From Photorhabdus thracensis (lineage in GTDB: Bacteria; Pseudomonadota; Gammaproteobacteria; Enterobacterales; Enterobacteriaceae): DNA of 64,000 nucleotides. Below are positions 43,601 to 49,413 of this stretch, piece by piece. Position 1 is the stretch's first letter. Each line of letters starts with the position of its first letter. The DNA lies in contig NZ_CP011104.1 in NCBI RefSeq assembly GCF_001010285.1, forward strand, positions 1 through 64,000, in the 5' to 3' direction. The notes beneath the pieces are model-generated. The model was not told the DNA's origin and did not search any database. It saw only the letters and a list, made by a program, of their open reading frames with translations. A program made the position numbers and the translations under genes.

Positions 43601-46600
43601 ACGTAAACAGCCCCTACTTTGAGAATAGCCAACTGCGCCACCACCAGTTCCATCGATCGCTCTAACAGAATCGCAACAGGGTCATCCGGGCGAATTCCCT
43701 GTTCGATCAGCTGACGGGCCAGCCGGTTAGCACAGGCATTCAGTTCCGTATAGCTCAGAGTCTTCTCTCCCGCTATCAATGCCGTCGCCTGCGGGGTCTT
43801 CTCCACTTGCCGCTCAAATAACTGATGAACACATAACTGGTCAGGATACGCGGTTTCCGTAGCGTTCCAGGTCTCTAACAACAAGGTACGTTCCGCTTCC
43901 GGCAAGATTTCCAATGCCCGAACGGGCATGTCCGGTGCTTGCTCCAGGGCTTCCACCAGACTTTCCAGCGCCTGTTGCATATAACCGCACAGGCTTTCCG
44001 GATCAAACGGTTGCACTACCTGAGCGGTCAGCCCCAGAGTGGTGGCGCCGTCCTCTACCGACAGCACAAACGGATAGTTGGTCCGCTCCTGTTCACCCAG
44101 GAATGCAATCCCGGCCATCGTTTCATCCAGCGGATCCGGTTGAACATTATGTCGATAATTCAACAAGGCGCTAAAGAGGGGCGTACCGCTGGTAACCCCG
44201 CTGCACCGCTGGGCCAGCGCCAGTGACGCATGTTCATGGGCCAACAACCCGGCCAGTCGCAAATGCACCGCCTGCACACTGTCCCGTACCGGGGTATCAT
44301 CCATATCCAGCCGCAACGGCAGCGTATTGATAAACAACCCCATGCCATTGCCGGCACCTTCACCTGCCGCCATACGTCCAAACAGTACGGTGCCGAACAC
44401 CACTTTCTCCTGCCCGCTGGTACGCGACAACACCTGCGCCCAAGCCAGATGGCACAACGCTGCCAGACTGACGCCCAAACGCCGGGCCTGACTGCGCAGA
44501 CGGTCATTCAACCCGGCGGTCAGCATCCGGTAGGATTCCGTCTTCTGAGATCCATCACGATGCACATCCGTCAGCCCGAACGGCAGCGTCGGCTCCTCCA
44601 CCGCCGCCAGCATGTCGGTAAAGAAACGGGTATGCGCGGCCTGACTCACCCCCAACCGGGCTTCCGCCACCAGATTGCGGAAGGGAACCGGCGCAGGCAG
44701 ACTCTCCCCCTGCCCGGCAAAATACGCCTGCACTTCACGGTGCATCACTTCCATTGTTTCATGGTCGCCGATCAAGTGATGCTGCAACTCCAGTAAAAAC
44801 CAGCGGCCATCGGTTTCCTGCGCGATAACAAAATGCAACAGCGGGGCCTGATTCAGCTCAAGACGATAGTGATCCGGATCAAAACGCCGGGTTAACTGGT
44901 CAATGACCGGGCCGTCAGCCGGGTCGAGCGTCAGTTCCGTCACCGGCAAGGTCGCCTGACGCCTGACCACCTGCGCCGGCACAGATAATCCTTGCCAGAT
45001 GAAAGCAGTACGCAGAATGTCATGGCGATCAACCACCTGTTGCACCGCGTCCAGATAACGGTCCAGCAGAGCACGGTTAGCAAAGGCTACCGGATAGAGC
45101 ACCAGGTACGGGTCGCCTTCCTTTTCCAATATGTGGTGGAACAGGATACCGTCCTGCAACGGCGACAACGCATAGATATCCTGAATATTGGCTATCCCAC
45201 CCGGCACTTGGCCGACGATGTGGTCAATATCAGGCTGAGTCAGCTCAATCAGCGGCAACATCGCCGGTGTCAGCGCCGTGGTGGCCGGTGTAATGACATT
45301 GGGTGGGACTATCACGGCCTGATGCCGTCCCAACGTTTGGGCCAGGTCTGACAGCACCGGCGACTGGAACAGATCGCGCGCCGCCAGTGTCAACCCCAGG
45401 TGACGCAAGCGTTCAATCATCTGCACGCCGAGCAGTGAATGACCGCCCAACGCAAAGAAGCTGTCATGCCGGCTTATCTGCTCAATACCCAGTAACTCAC
45501 GCCAAAGAGCAGCAAGGGCGATCTCAGTCTCCCCTTGTGGAGCTTCATAAATCTGCCGGACAAAATCGTCTTCCCCCGGAGCAGGCAACGCCCGGCGATC
45601 CAGCTTGCCATTTGGGGTCTGCGGGAAGGACTCCAAGCGCACAAAGGCTGCCGGAACCATATAATCAGGTAAAATGGCACTCAGGTGGGCACGCAAATCG
45701 GACGTCAATCCCTCATGCGCTGCCGCCGCCACATAAGCAACCAAACGTTTGCCTTGCCCACTCTCCAACGCCAGCACCGCCGCTTCTTGCACCACCGGGT
45801 GTTCCAGCAACCGGGTTTCAATTTCACCCAGCTCAATACGGAAGCCACGGATTTTAACCTGCTCGTCATTACGGCCCAGGAATTCCAGATCACCGCCCGG
45901 CAGATAACGGGCCAAATCCCCGGAGCGATACATCCGCGCCCCGGCTACCGGGCTAAAAGGATCCGGTATAAAACGCTCTGCACTCAATTCCGGCCGGTTA
46001 AGATAACCGCGCGCCACCCCGACGCCACCAATATACATTTCACCCACGCAGCCTAATGGCACCGGTTGACCATATGGGTCCAACAGGTAGATGCGGGCAT
46101 TTTTAGCCGGCCGGCCAATAGAATGCGCATCGGCTGGAGATAACACGTCCTTATAGGTCACCGTCACGACATTTTCCGTCGGGCCATAACCGTTCAACAG
46201 CCGGGGCCGGTGGCCTTCCTGCCTGAACCAGTCCTGAATAGCGTTCTTTTTGACCGCCTCACCGCCAATGATGATGAGCCGGAGATCATCCGGCAGCGGT
46301 AACCCAGTATCTCTGGCCGCCAACTCAGACCAGAACAAGGTCGGCAGTGACACCACCGTAATACGATATTGCCGGGTTAAATCAATAAATTCCGGCATCG
46401 AAGCCAACCAACTGTCATCGCGAAGAACCAGCGTAGCCCCGTTACATAATGACGAGAAGAAATCTTCCACTGAAACATCAAAGGCAAAAGCGGCAAATTG
46501 CAACACCCGGTCTTGTGCCGTGACAGCATAGGTGTCATTAAAACCCAGATACCGTTGATAAATCGCCTGATGCTCTACCATCACCCCTTTCGGTTGCCCG

Positions 46601-47919
46601 GTTGAGCCGGAGGTGTAAATCACATAGGCCAGATGCTGTGGCGTCAACGTCGGGACCAATGGATTGCTGTCCGGCTGGTCTGGCTGGGTATTCGGATCAA
46701 GCACTGTCAGCCCCGCCAGCGCGACTTCACCCAATGCCACCCTCCCGGCCGCATCAGCCAGGACCACTGCCGGGGCGGTATCATTCAGAATATACGCCAG
46801 CCGTTCCCCCGGATAGGTTAAATCCAGCGGCACATAAGCGCCACCGGCTTTCAGTACCGCCAGCAAAGCCACCACCATCGCCGGCGAGCGTTCCACGCAA
46901 ATCGCCACCCGCTGGTCCGGTGTGACCCCCTGCGCAATCAGTTGATGGGCCAGACGGTTGGCCCGGCTATTCAATTCTGCATAACTGAGGATCTGCTCTT
47001 GATATTCTAACGCCGTGGCCTGCGGGGCCAGCTCTGCCTGTTGCTCAAACAGCTGATGGATACATAATGGGTCAGGATAAGGGTTTTCCGTGACGTTCCA
47101 GGTCTCCAGCAACAACGTGCGTTCCGCCTCAGACAACACATTAAGCTGTCCGACGGGGATGTCCTCACCCTGCCTTTTTGACGCAACCAGCACCTGCAAG
47201 TGTTCGCTCATCCGCTGAACCACTTCCCCGCTCAAACGATTTTCATCGTATATCCAGCGAAAACCGCCCTGTGCATTCACCTGGAGCGTCAGCAATTCAC
47301 CGGATACCTTCTGATCACACGGTGTGTCATCTTGTATCATCGAGACGGCGATCTGCCACGGCCAGCGGGTTGTCAGCGCCGGAATAGCCTGCAATGAAGG
47401 AAAGCGAATAAGGAGATCATGACTAAATGCCTGGTGCCGCGCCAACTGGACAAGCTCGTTATCAATCCAGTCAGCTACCGCTCTCCACGGCTTATCAAAC
47501 GCCACCTCAATGGTCATCGGCACCACAGGCGCCAGATCGGCCAGGTTATCGTTTTCCTTCACGCCCCAACCAATTTGGAATTCGGTTTGCTGAGTCAGGC
47601 GCGCAAGGTAAATGACAAATGCCTGCAACAGTGTCCGCAATGGGTCTTCTTCTCTATGTTTTGTCAATGGGGACTGCCAAAGGCTTATTGCCCATCTGGG
47701 CTCCGCTTGCTCCCCGACGGTCTCGAAAGGTAACTGGAGCGGTTGCAAAGCGGCAAGGCGCTCATACCAGAATAATTCACCGGGTGTGAGCGCTTTGAGA
47801 ATATTCTTTGTATTTTTAGTCTGTGATGAAGCGTCATTTGCGCTGATTATGTTTTCTGATGTCTGAGAGAGGAATTCAGCGTTAAGAGCACTTCCTGCTT
47901 GAGCAATGCTATCTTTCAT
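31609..47919 (-). CDS. Five-module nonribosomal peptide synthetase with terminal thioesterase
   Basis: 5436 aa, GGAG six bases before the ATG. Residues 1-265 resemble the C-terminal half of a condensation domain without an HHxxxDG motif. Then A1 (about 280-780), T1 (serine near 826), C2 (HHLIGDH near 1048), A2, T2 (near 1900), C3 (near 2125), A3, T3 (near 2976), C4 (near 3200), A4, T4 (near 4053), C5 (HHIVSDG near 4243), A5, T5 (near 5106) and TE (GYSSGG near 5235, His in PGNHASL). Hand-read ten-residue pocket codes: A1 DVESIGGVTK, A2 DAFWIGATFK, A3 DAFWIGGTFK, A4 DVESIGTVTK, A5 DAATIAIVAK. A3 equals the known Val code and A2 differs by one residue. A1 and A4 are unassigned, with an acidic residue at position 239 hinting at a basic substrate. 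A5 is unassigned. No E, MT or Cy domain is seen. Predicted product: a pentapeptide X-Val-Val-X'-Y, linear or cyclised by the TE. Confidence 0.95.
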   Translation of the reverse strand: MKDSIAQAGSALNAEFLSQTSENIISANDASSQTKNTKNILKALTPGELFWYERLAALQPLQLPFETVGEQAEPRWAISLWQSPLTKHREEDPLRTLLQAFVIYLARLTQQTEFQIGWGVKENDNLADLAPVVPMTIEVAFDKPWRAVADWIDNELVQLARHQAFSHDLLIRFPSLQAIPALTTRWPWQIAVSMIQDDTPCDQKVSGELLTLQVNAQGGFRWIYDENRLSGEVVQRMSEHLQVLVASKRQGEDIPVGQLNVLSEAERTLLLETWNVTENPYPDPLCIHQLFEQQAELAPQATALEYQEQILSYAELNSRANRLAHQLIAQGVTPDQRVAICVERSPAMVVALLAVLKAGGAYVPLDLTYPGERLAYILNDTAPAVVLADAAGRVALGEVALAGLTVLDPNTQPDQPDSNPLVPTLTPQHLAYVIYTSGSTGQPKGVMVEHQAIYQRYLGFNDTYAVTAQDRVLQFAAFAFDVSVEDFFSSLCNGATLVLRDDSWLASMPEFIDLTRQYRITVVSLPTLFWSELAARDTGLPLPDDLRLIIIGGEAVKKNAIQDWFRQEGHRPRLLNGYGPTENVVTVTYKDVLSPADAHSIGRPAKNARIYLLDPYGQPVPLGCVGEMYIGGVGVARGYLNRPELSAERFIPDPFSPVAGARMYRSGDLARYLPGGDLEFLGRNDEQVKIRGFRIELGEIETRLLEHPVVQEAAVLALESGQGKRLVAYVAAAAHEGLTSDLRAHLSAILPDYMVPAAFVRLESFPQTPNGKLDRRALPAPGEDDFVRQIYEAPQGETEIALAALWRELLGIEQISRHDSFFALGGHSLLGVQMIERLRHLGLTLAARDLFQSPVLSDLAQTLGRHQAVIVPPNVITPATTALTPAMLPLIELTQPDIDHIVGQVPGGIANIQDIYALSPLQDGILFHHILEKEGDPYLVLYPVAFANRALLDRYLDAVQQVVDRHDILRTAFIWQGLSVPAQVVRRQATLPVTELTLDPADGPVIDQLTRRFDPDHYRLELNQAPLLHFVIAQETDGRWFLLELQHHLIGDHETMEVMHREVQAYFAGQGESLPAPVPFRNLVAEARLGVSQAAHTRFFTDMLAAVEEPTLPFGLTDVHRDGSQKTESYRMLTAGLNDRLRSQARRLGVSLAALCHLAWAQVLSRTSGQEKVVFGTVLFGRMAAGEGAGNGMGLFINTLPLRLDMDDTPVRDSVQAVHLRLAGLLAHEHASLALAQRCSGVTSGTPLFSALLNYRHNVQPDPLDETMAGIAFLGEQERTNYPFVLSVEDGATTLGLTAQVVQPFDPESLCGYMQQALESLVEALEQAPDMPVRALEILPEAERTLLLETWNATETAYPDQLCVHQLFERQVEKTPQATALIAGEKTLSYTELNACANRLARQLIEQGIRPDDPVAILLERSMELVVAQLAILKVGAVYVPIDPSVPDERKNWLISDCSARLLLTDTRADVPANLAVPLLRFSDETDPGSEEDDINPGLPRSSAGSAYIMYTSGSTGMPKGVVVPHRAVVRLVINNGYAEIEPDDRVAFAANPAFDASTFEVWAPLLNGGALVVIDHATLLTPQELIPAFQTHRITVLWLTIGLFNRLAAELSPVLSQLKILIVGGDVLDPHVIAQVLRDSPPQQLLQAYGPSEGTTFTTIYPIVALAQGVTRIPIGRPIANTRVYLLDAYEQPVPPGVIGEIYVGGDGVAQGYFNRPELTAERFLVDPFSDNPDARMYRTGDLARYLPDGNLEFLGRNDQQVKIRGFRIEPGEIEAYLAEHPAVHEVAVLARGEGPDKRLVAYVVAPADDGLVNSLRAHLSAILPDYMVPSAFVRLDAFPLTPNGKLDRRALPAPDNEAFAYQVYAAPQGETEMALAAIWRELLGIEQVSRHDSFFALGGHSLLAIRMVERLRHLGLTLTARDLFQFPVLFELARSLGQHQAVTVPPNVITPAATTLTPAMLPLIDLTQAEIDRIVEQVPGGIANIQDIYALSPLQDGILFHHLLANEGDPYLLTGQMAFADRSLLDRYLAAVQRAVDRHDILRTAFIWQGLSVPAQVVWRQAQLSVTELTLNPVDGPVSDQLTRRFDPRYHRLDLSEAPLLRFVVAQETDGRWIVLQLLHHLIGDHETMEVMHREVQAYLTGQADSLPAPVPFRNLVAQARLGVSQEAHTRFFTGMLAAVDEPTLPFGLTEVHRDGSQVTEFHRMLVPELNDRLRSQARHLGVSLAALCHLAWAQVLSRTSGQEKVVFGTVLFGRMQAGDSADNGMGLFINTLPLQLDIDDTPVRDSVQAAHTRLAGLLAHEHASLALAQQCSGIASGTPLFSALLNYRHNVQPDPLDETMDGIEFLSEQERTNYPFVLSVEDFAESLGLTAQVVQPFDPERICGYMQQALESLVEALEQVPEMPVRALNILPEAERTLLLKTWNATETVYPEALCIHQLFEQQVEKTPEATALIAGEKTLSYTELNARANRLARQLIEQKVCPGDHVALLLERSMALVVAQLAILKAGGVYVPIDPSVPDERKNWLISDCSARLLLTDTQADIPANLAVPLLRFSDETDLGNEEDDINPGLLRSSAGSAYIMYTSGSTGTPKGVLVPHRAVVRLVINNGYAEIGPDDRVAFAANPAFDASTFEVWAPLLNGGALVVVDRATLLTPLEFVQVLQVQRMTVLWLSVGLFNQLAAELSPVLPQLKLLIVGGDALDPHVVGQVLSTSPPQQLLNGYGPSEGTTFTTTYRITALAQGAIRIPIGRPVANTRVYLLDTYGQLVPLGAVGEIYVGGDGVACGYLNHPELTAERFLVDPFSDNPDARMYRTGDLARYLPDGNLEFLGRNDQQVKIRGFRIELGEIEARLAEHPAVREVTVLALGEGSDKRLVAYVAATADEELMNNLRAHLSTALPDYMVPSAFVRLEAFPLTPNGKLDRHALPAPDGEAVARQVYEAPQGETEIALSVIWRELLGVEQVSRHDSFFALGGHSLLAVRMIERLRHQGLTLTARDLFQSPVLSALAQTLGRHRAVMAPANVITPATTTLIPAMLPLIDLTQPEIDSIIEQVPGGIANLQDIYALSPLQDGILFHHLLANEGDPYLLVSQMAFADRPLLDRYLAAVQQMVDRHDILRTAFIWQGLSVPAQVVWRQVPLSVTELTLDPADGPVGDQLVQRFDPRHYRIDLGQAPLLRFVVAQETDGRWFLLELLHHLIGDHTTLDVMNREVLAYLTGQEESLPAPAPFRNLVAQARLGISQEEHTRFFTNMLAAVDEPTLPFGLADVHHDGSQETTSYRMLTAGLNDRLRYQARHLGVSLAALCHLAWAQVLSHTSGQEKVVFGTVLFGRMAAGEGADNGMGLFINTLPLRLDIDDTPVRDSVRAAHLRLAGLLAHEHASLALAQRCSGVASGTPLFSALLNYRHNDQQDPLGETMDGIEFLGGQESTNYPFGLSVEDGGATLGLTASAVQPFEPDRICGYMQQALESLVEALEQAPETPIRALNILPETERTLLLETWNETETPYPEALCIHQLFEQQAEQTPQATALVYQEQTFSYAELNACANRLAHQLIALGVTPDQRVAICVARSPAMVVGLLAVLKAGGAYVPLDSAYPGERLAYILNDTAPAVVLADAVGRAALGEEVLAGLTILDPNTLPDLPDSNPQVPALTPQHLAYVIYTSGSTGQPKGVMVEHQAMYQRYLGFNETYAVTAQDRMLQFASFSFDVSVEELFSSLCHGATLVIRDDSWLTSMQEFITLIRQNRITVISLPTLFWSELVTRDKASPLPDCLRLIIIGGEAVQKRAIQVWFTQETYRPRLLNTYGPTENTVTATCKAVLSPVDDSSIGRPVKNTRIYLLDKDGQPVPLGCIGEMYIGGVGVARGYLNRPELSAERFIPDPFSPVSGARMYRTGDLARYLPDGDLEFLGRNDQQVKIRGFRVELGEIETRLLEYPAVQEAAVLAREDGQDKRLVAYVVAEANDGLVACLREHLSAILPDYMVPAAFVRLDSFPQTPNGKLDRRALPVPGEEAFARQIYEAPQGEAEIALAAIWCEVLGIEQISRHDNFFALGGHSLLAVRMMNRIAALGVELPLSVLFEMSTLTAFAEAIRVRFDEQRKILPTILPISREGALPLSFAQQRLWFLAQFEGVSDIYHISMTLRLSGQLDIVAWQQALDTLFARHEALRSIFVSVDGQPQVQLLAADRGVPLSQYDLRGVSDTETVLEHLSIGEASTSFDLSHGPLIRASLIRLTDDEYRFLLTQHHIVSDGWSVGVLISELSTLYTAFLAGQRDPLPPLAIQYPDYAAWQRQWLSAERIQAQSDYWRTMLADAPVLLDLPTDRPRPPQQSFAAGVMFIDLDAELTASLKHLSEQQGVTLFMTLLSAWAMVLSRLSGQDDLVIGTPSAGRSHQEVEPLIGFFVNTLALRIDLSDAPNVIELLARVRQTALAAQAHQDLPFEQVVEIVQPQRRLAHTPLFQVMFAWQNNESPEWELPELAVSLVDSVLETDTVKFDLELELSEENGRIVGSLGYATALFDQPTIERYVGYLHTVLQAMVVDPQQSVGGIDILTPAERRLLLENWNETETPYPDPLCIHQLFEQQVQRTPNATALVCGAETLSYAELNRRANRLAHELIAQGVIPEQRVALCVSRSTSMMIGLLAILKAGGAYVPLDPAYSGDRLRGILSDATPVMVVADAVGRTALGQDVLKGLKVLEPDTDWEQPDSNPQGLSLHSRQLAYVIYTSGTTGVPKGVMVEHRGVINLAIDHIDRLGVKPDSRVLQFASISFDASVADIVMAYGAGAALHILADDVRYDRNALWHYLDEQRITHLTLPPAVLQNAHELPPLQTHLTLIFAGEALGSALLQSLAGRYNTFNIYGPTEATVAVMAWHCPPDYQGEEIPIGRPINNTRIYLLDARGQPVPRGAVGELYIGGTGVARGYLNRSDLTAERFLDDPFSVMPGARMYRTGDLARYLSDGNLIYVGRNDQQVKIRGFRIEPGEIEARLMEYPAVRESLVVTDGKGEDKRLVAYVVADDEEGLAQHLRSHLSTRLPEYMIPSAFVRLGAFPLTRNGKLDRRALPAPDEKAVARQVYAVPRGETEIALADIWRELLGIEQVSRHDNFFALGGHSLLAIRMVNLIAGQGLICTLNALFQFPVLSELAAKITSDLLSQPQTSAIPVRPGGTALPLFFVPSGMEDYSYVYGLAQHIRSDYPVYTLPWPSISEEPMATMEEHAARMINLMKAVQPVGPYRIAGYSSGGILAYAIAQWLLHAGEEVNFLGLIDTPAPHDVSEEPVQLNHLFFAVLIKQFGEEHTEEIAALYRRIDELNLVQFIEAAQELALYPASLRPDLVAKRWEQGEHYIQIVEEYEPQALAVTLHQFYAMEPCPPNPFVADEEPKSLTMDPSLGWAQIMPDSLLQLIAVPGNHASLMENKEHRIALAQALNRALAMHCDEEAL
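39395..39528 (-). repeat. 134-bp near-identical block in A3, repeated at 42620-42753 in A2
   Basis: The two blocks are 134 bp each with a single difference (A versus G in TGCCATCC/TGCCGTCC on the plus strand). They encode the end of the adenylation domains (NPDARMYRTGDLARYLPDG, then the NDQQVKIRGFRIE region). The flanking DNA is less similar, which points to gene conversion or recent module duplication. Confidence 0.85.
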
Positions 47920-48452
47920 TTACTACTCCAACGAATTTGCTAGAAATTTGAAAACTGTCATTCCTGACAGCCATCACCAGTATTTTCCTTACTTCTTGCC
48001 CCAAGAAATAAAAACGGACACATCCGACATCTCTTCAAAATACGCAAATACTGGATGCCATAGCCCAGTTAATAGCCATATCATTAACAACACTACGACA
48101 TTAACTCCCCTGACAACGAAATAAATAATTCAATTTATGATCCGGAATAAAATATTCCATTTTCGCTCCTGTTTTTTAGATAAATTAGATTAATTCTCTG
48201 TAATCCCTATTGGCTGATGATAAATTACACAATTAAAGACAAGCCAATTCCCTGCATTTATTATGCATATTTAACAAAAATATAACTTCAGGTTAAAAAC
48301 CATCATATACGACATTATTTTATAACACCAAAATAGTACCACCAGTGTAGATACCATAAACAGACCCACACCAGCTTAAATATATTTCTTTATAACGATT
48401 AGATTCCATTGCAAATAGAAACGTTATTTCACTCAATACCACCAAGAAACAA
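47920..48452. other. NRPS upstream region
   Basis: AT-rich, with no gene apart from the doubtful 83-codon ORF at 48453-48704 just beyond it. It should hold the NRPS promoter; I cannot assign boxes with confidence. Confidence 0.4.
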
Positions 48453-48704
48453 TTATAATTTAGAATTAACTCCACCACATATTATTCCATAATAATAGAA
48501 TAATGTAACAAGTGTAATTATTAACTCTGTATGATATTGATTAAAATGACAAACACTCCAGAGAAATCGTTTTTTGATGCGATTCCTCTGATATCCGGCG
48601 ATATTAGCCATGACGAGGTATAAGCAGGAAAAGAATTTAATGCTATTCAGTTCAAAAACACCGAATAACAGATACATTGAGACTGTCCGCCACTGTTTTT
48701 TCAC
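48453..48704 (-). CDS. Doubtful small two-helix membrane protein
   Basis: 83 codons from GTG at 48704, with AGGA nine bases upstream. Two hydrophobic stretches (MYLLFGVFELNSIKFFSCLY and ELIITLVTLFYYYGIICGG) flank a basic loop (RNRIKKR). It begins exactly where the leader region shared with the oxygenase operon ends, which is the best argument that it is or was a gene. No family recognised. Confidence 0.3.
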   Translation of the reverse strand: MKKQWRTVSMYLLFGVFELNSIKFFSCLYLVMANIAGYQRNRIKKRFLWSVCHFNQYHTELIITLVTLFYYYGIICGGVNSKL

Positions 48705-48990
48705 TTCTTGTTATCCTGAGTTGTTTAAAATAACAACAATATATACCAAGACGAGATCATGAAATTAAAGCTGATTAAACCAGCCTATATCATCACCAGG
48801 AAATACATTGCCATTATCAAATTTTCGATTATTTTTATCAAAATAAATATTTTCAATAATTACTCTACAACTAAATACACCGTCTAGATACCCAGAAAAT
48901 CAAAAAAACAGAATAAAATTAACAATAAAATTAGATTTAGATCACATAATAGAAAATAATAATAATAACTAATAAATACAATCAAATAAT
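48705..48990 (-). repeat. Leader region copy A (homologous to 56340-56610)
   Basis: Shares an ordered series of blocks with copy B upstream of the cupin-HDO gene: CGAGATCATGAA, CCTATATC, CAGGAAATACATT, an AAATA-CG stretch, and TTTAG-TCACATAA. Spacing is conserved with small indels over about 260 bp. Duplicated promoter or leader DNA is the simplest reading. Confidence 0.7.
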
Positions 48991-49037
48991 TTATTGTGAA
49001 AATCATCCTTTTGTTTATGTTACTTCAACATAGAAAT

Positions 49038-49066
49038 AATCCAGTATAAACAATATATACCGGATT
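49038..49066 (-). terminator. Second copy of the NRPS downstream palindrome
   Basis: AATCCAGTATA/TATACCGGATT, one mismatch from the perfect palindrome at 31535-31563, with the same flanking CATAGAAA. It lies at the same distance beyond the remnant TE coding end as its partner does from the NRPS stop. Confidence 0.65.
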
Positions 49067-49106
49067 ATCACACCAATATTCAATTATTTTATATTGATTA
49101 ATATAT

Positions 49107-49405
49107 CCATGTTACAGCACCTCCCCATCACAATGCATTGCCAACGTCCTATTCAGAGCCTGAGCTAAAACCGTTTTATTTTCATTATTTTCCAATAAAC
49201 TAAAATAGTTACCCAGAATAACAATCAATCGAAGTGAAAAATCAAACATTATCTTACTGACTATTTGCGCATAACACGCTATCTGCTCCCAACGTTTTGC
49301 AATTAGATCATGACGGGATATAACGCCAATTCTTGTGCATCTTCAATAAACTGAACAAAATTCAGCTCATCAATTCACCAGTACAAAACTGCAACCTCTT
49401 CTGAG
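49107..49405 (-). pseudogene. Decayed 3' end of a second NRPS gene (thioesterase C-terminus)
   Basis: Strong nucleotide similarity to the NRPS end. TTACAGCACCTCCCCATCAC matches 31609 onward with two changes, followed by CAATGCATTGCCAACG and CTATTCAGAGCCTGAGCTAAA. After an internal deletion of roughly 130 bp, further shared blocks are CTGCTCCCAACGTTT, CGGGATATAACGCCAATTC, CTTCAATAAACTG and AAATTCAGCTCATCAATTC, up to the equivalent of about 32038. Frame is lost. Homology stops about 9 bp before the MFS stop codon at 49414, giving a sharp junction. Confidence 0.85.
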
Positions 49406-49413
49406 AAAACTCT

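Noticed and set aside
31609-47919. Many long plus-strand frames opposite the NRPS, some over 180 codons (for example 39142-39696)
   Set aside because: They mirror repeated modules, lack ribosome sites and show no protein family; they are antisense shadows of the high-GC synthetase gene.
31609-47919. Identity with a known Xenorhabdus/Photorhabdus pentapeptide synthetase such as a GameXPeptide synthetase
   Set aside because: The module 1, 4 and 5 pocket codes do not fit hydrophobic Leu/Phe/Val order, and without a search I cannot claim a match.
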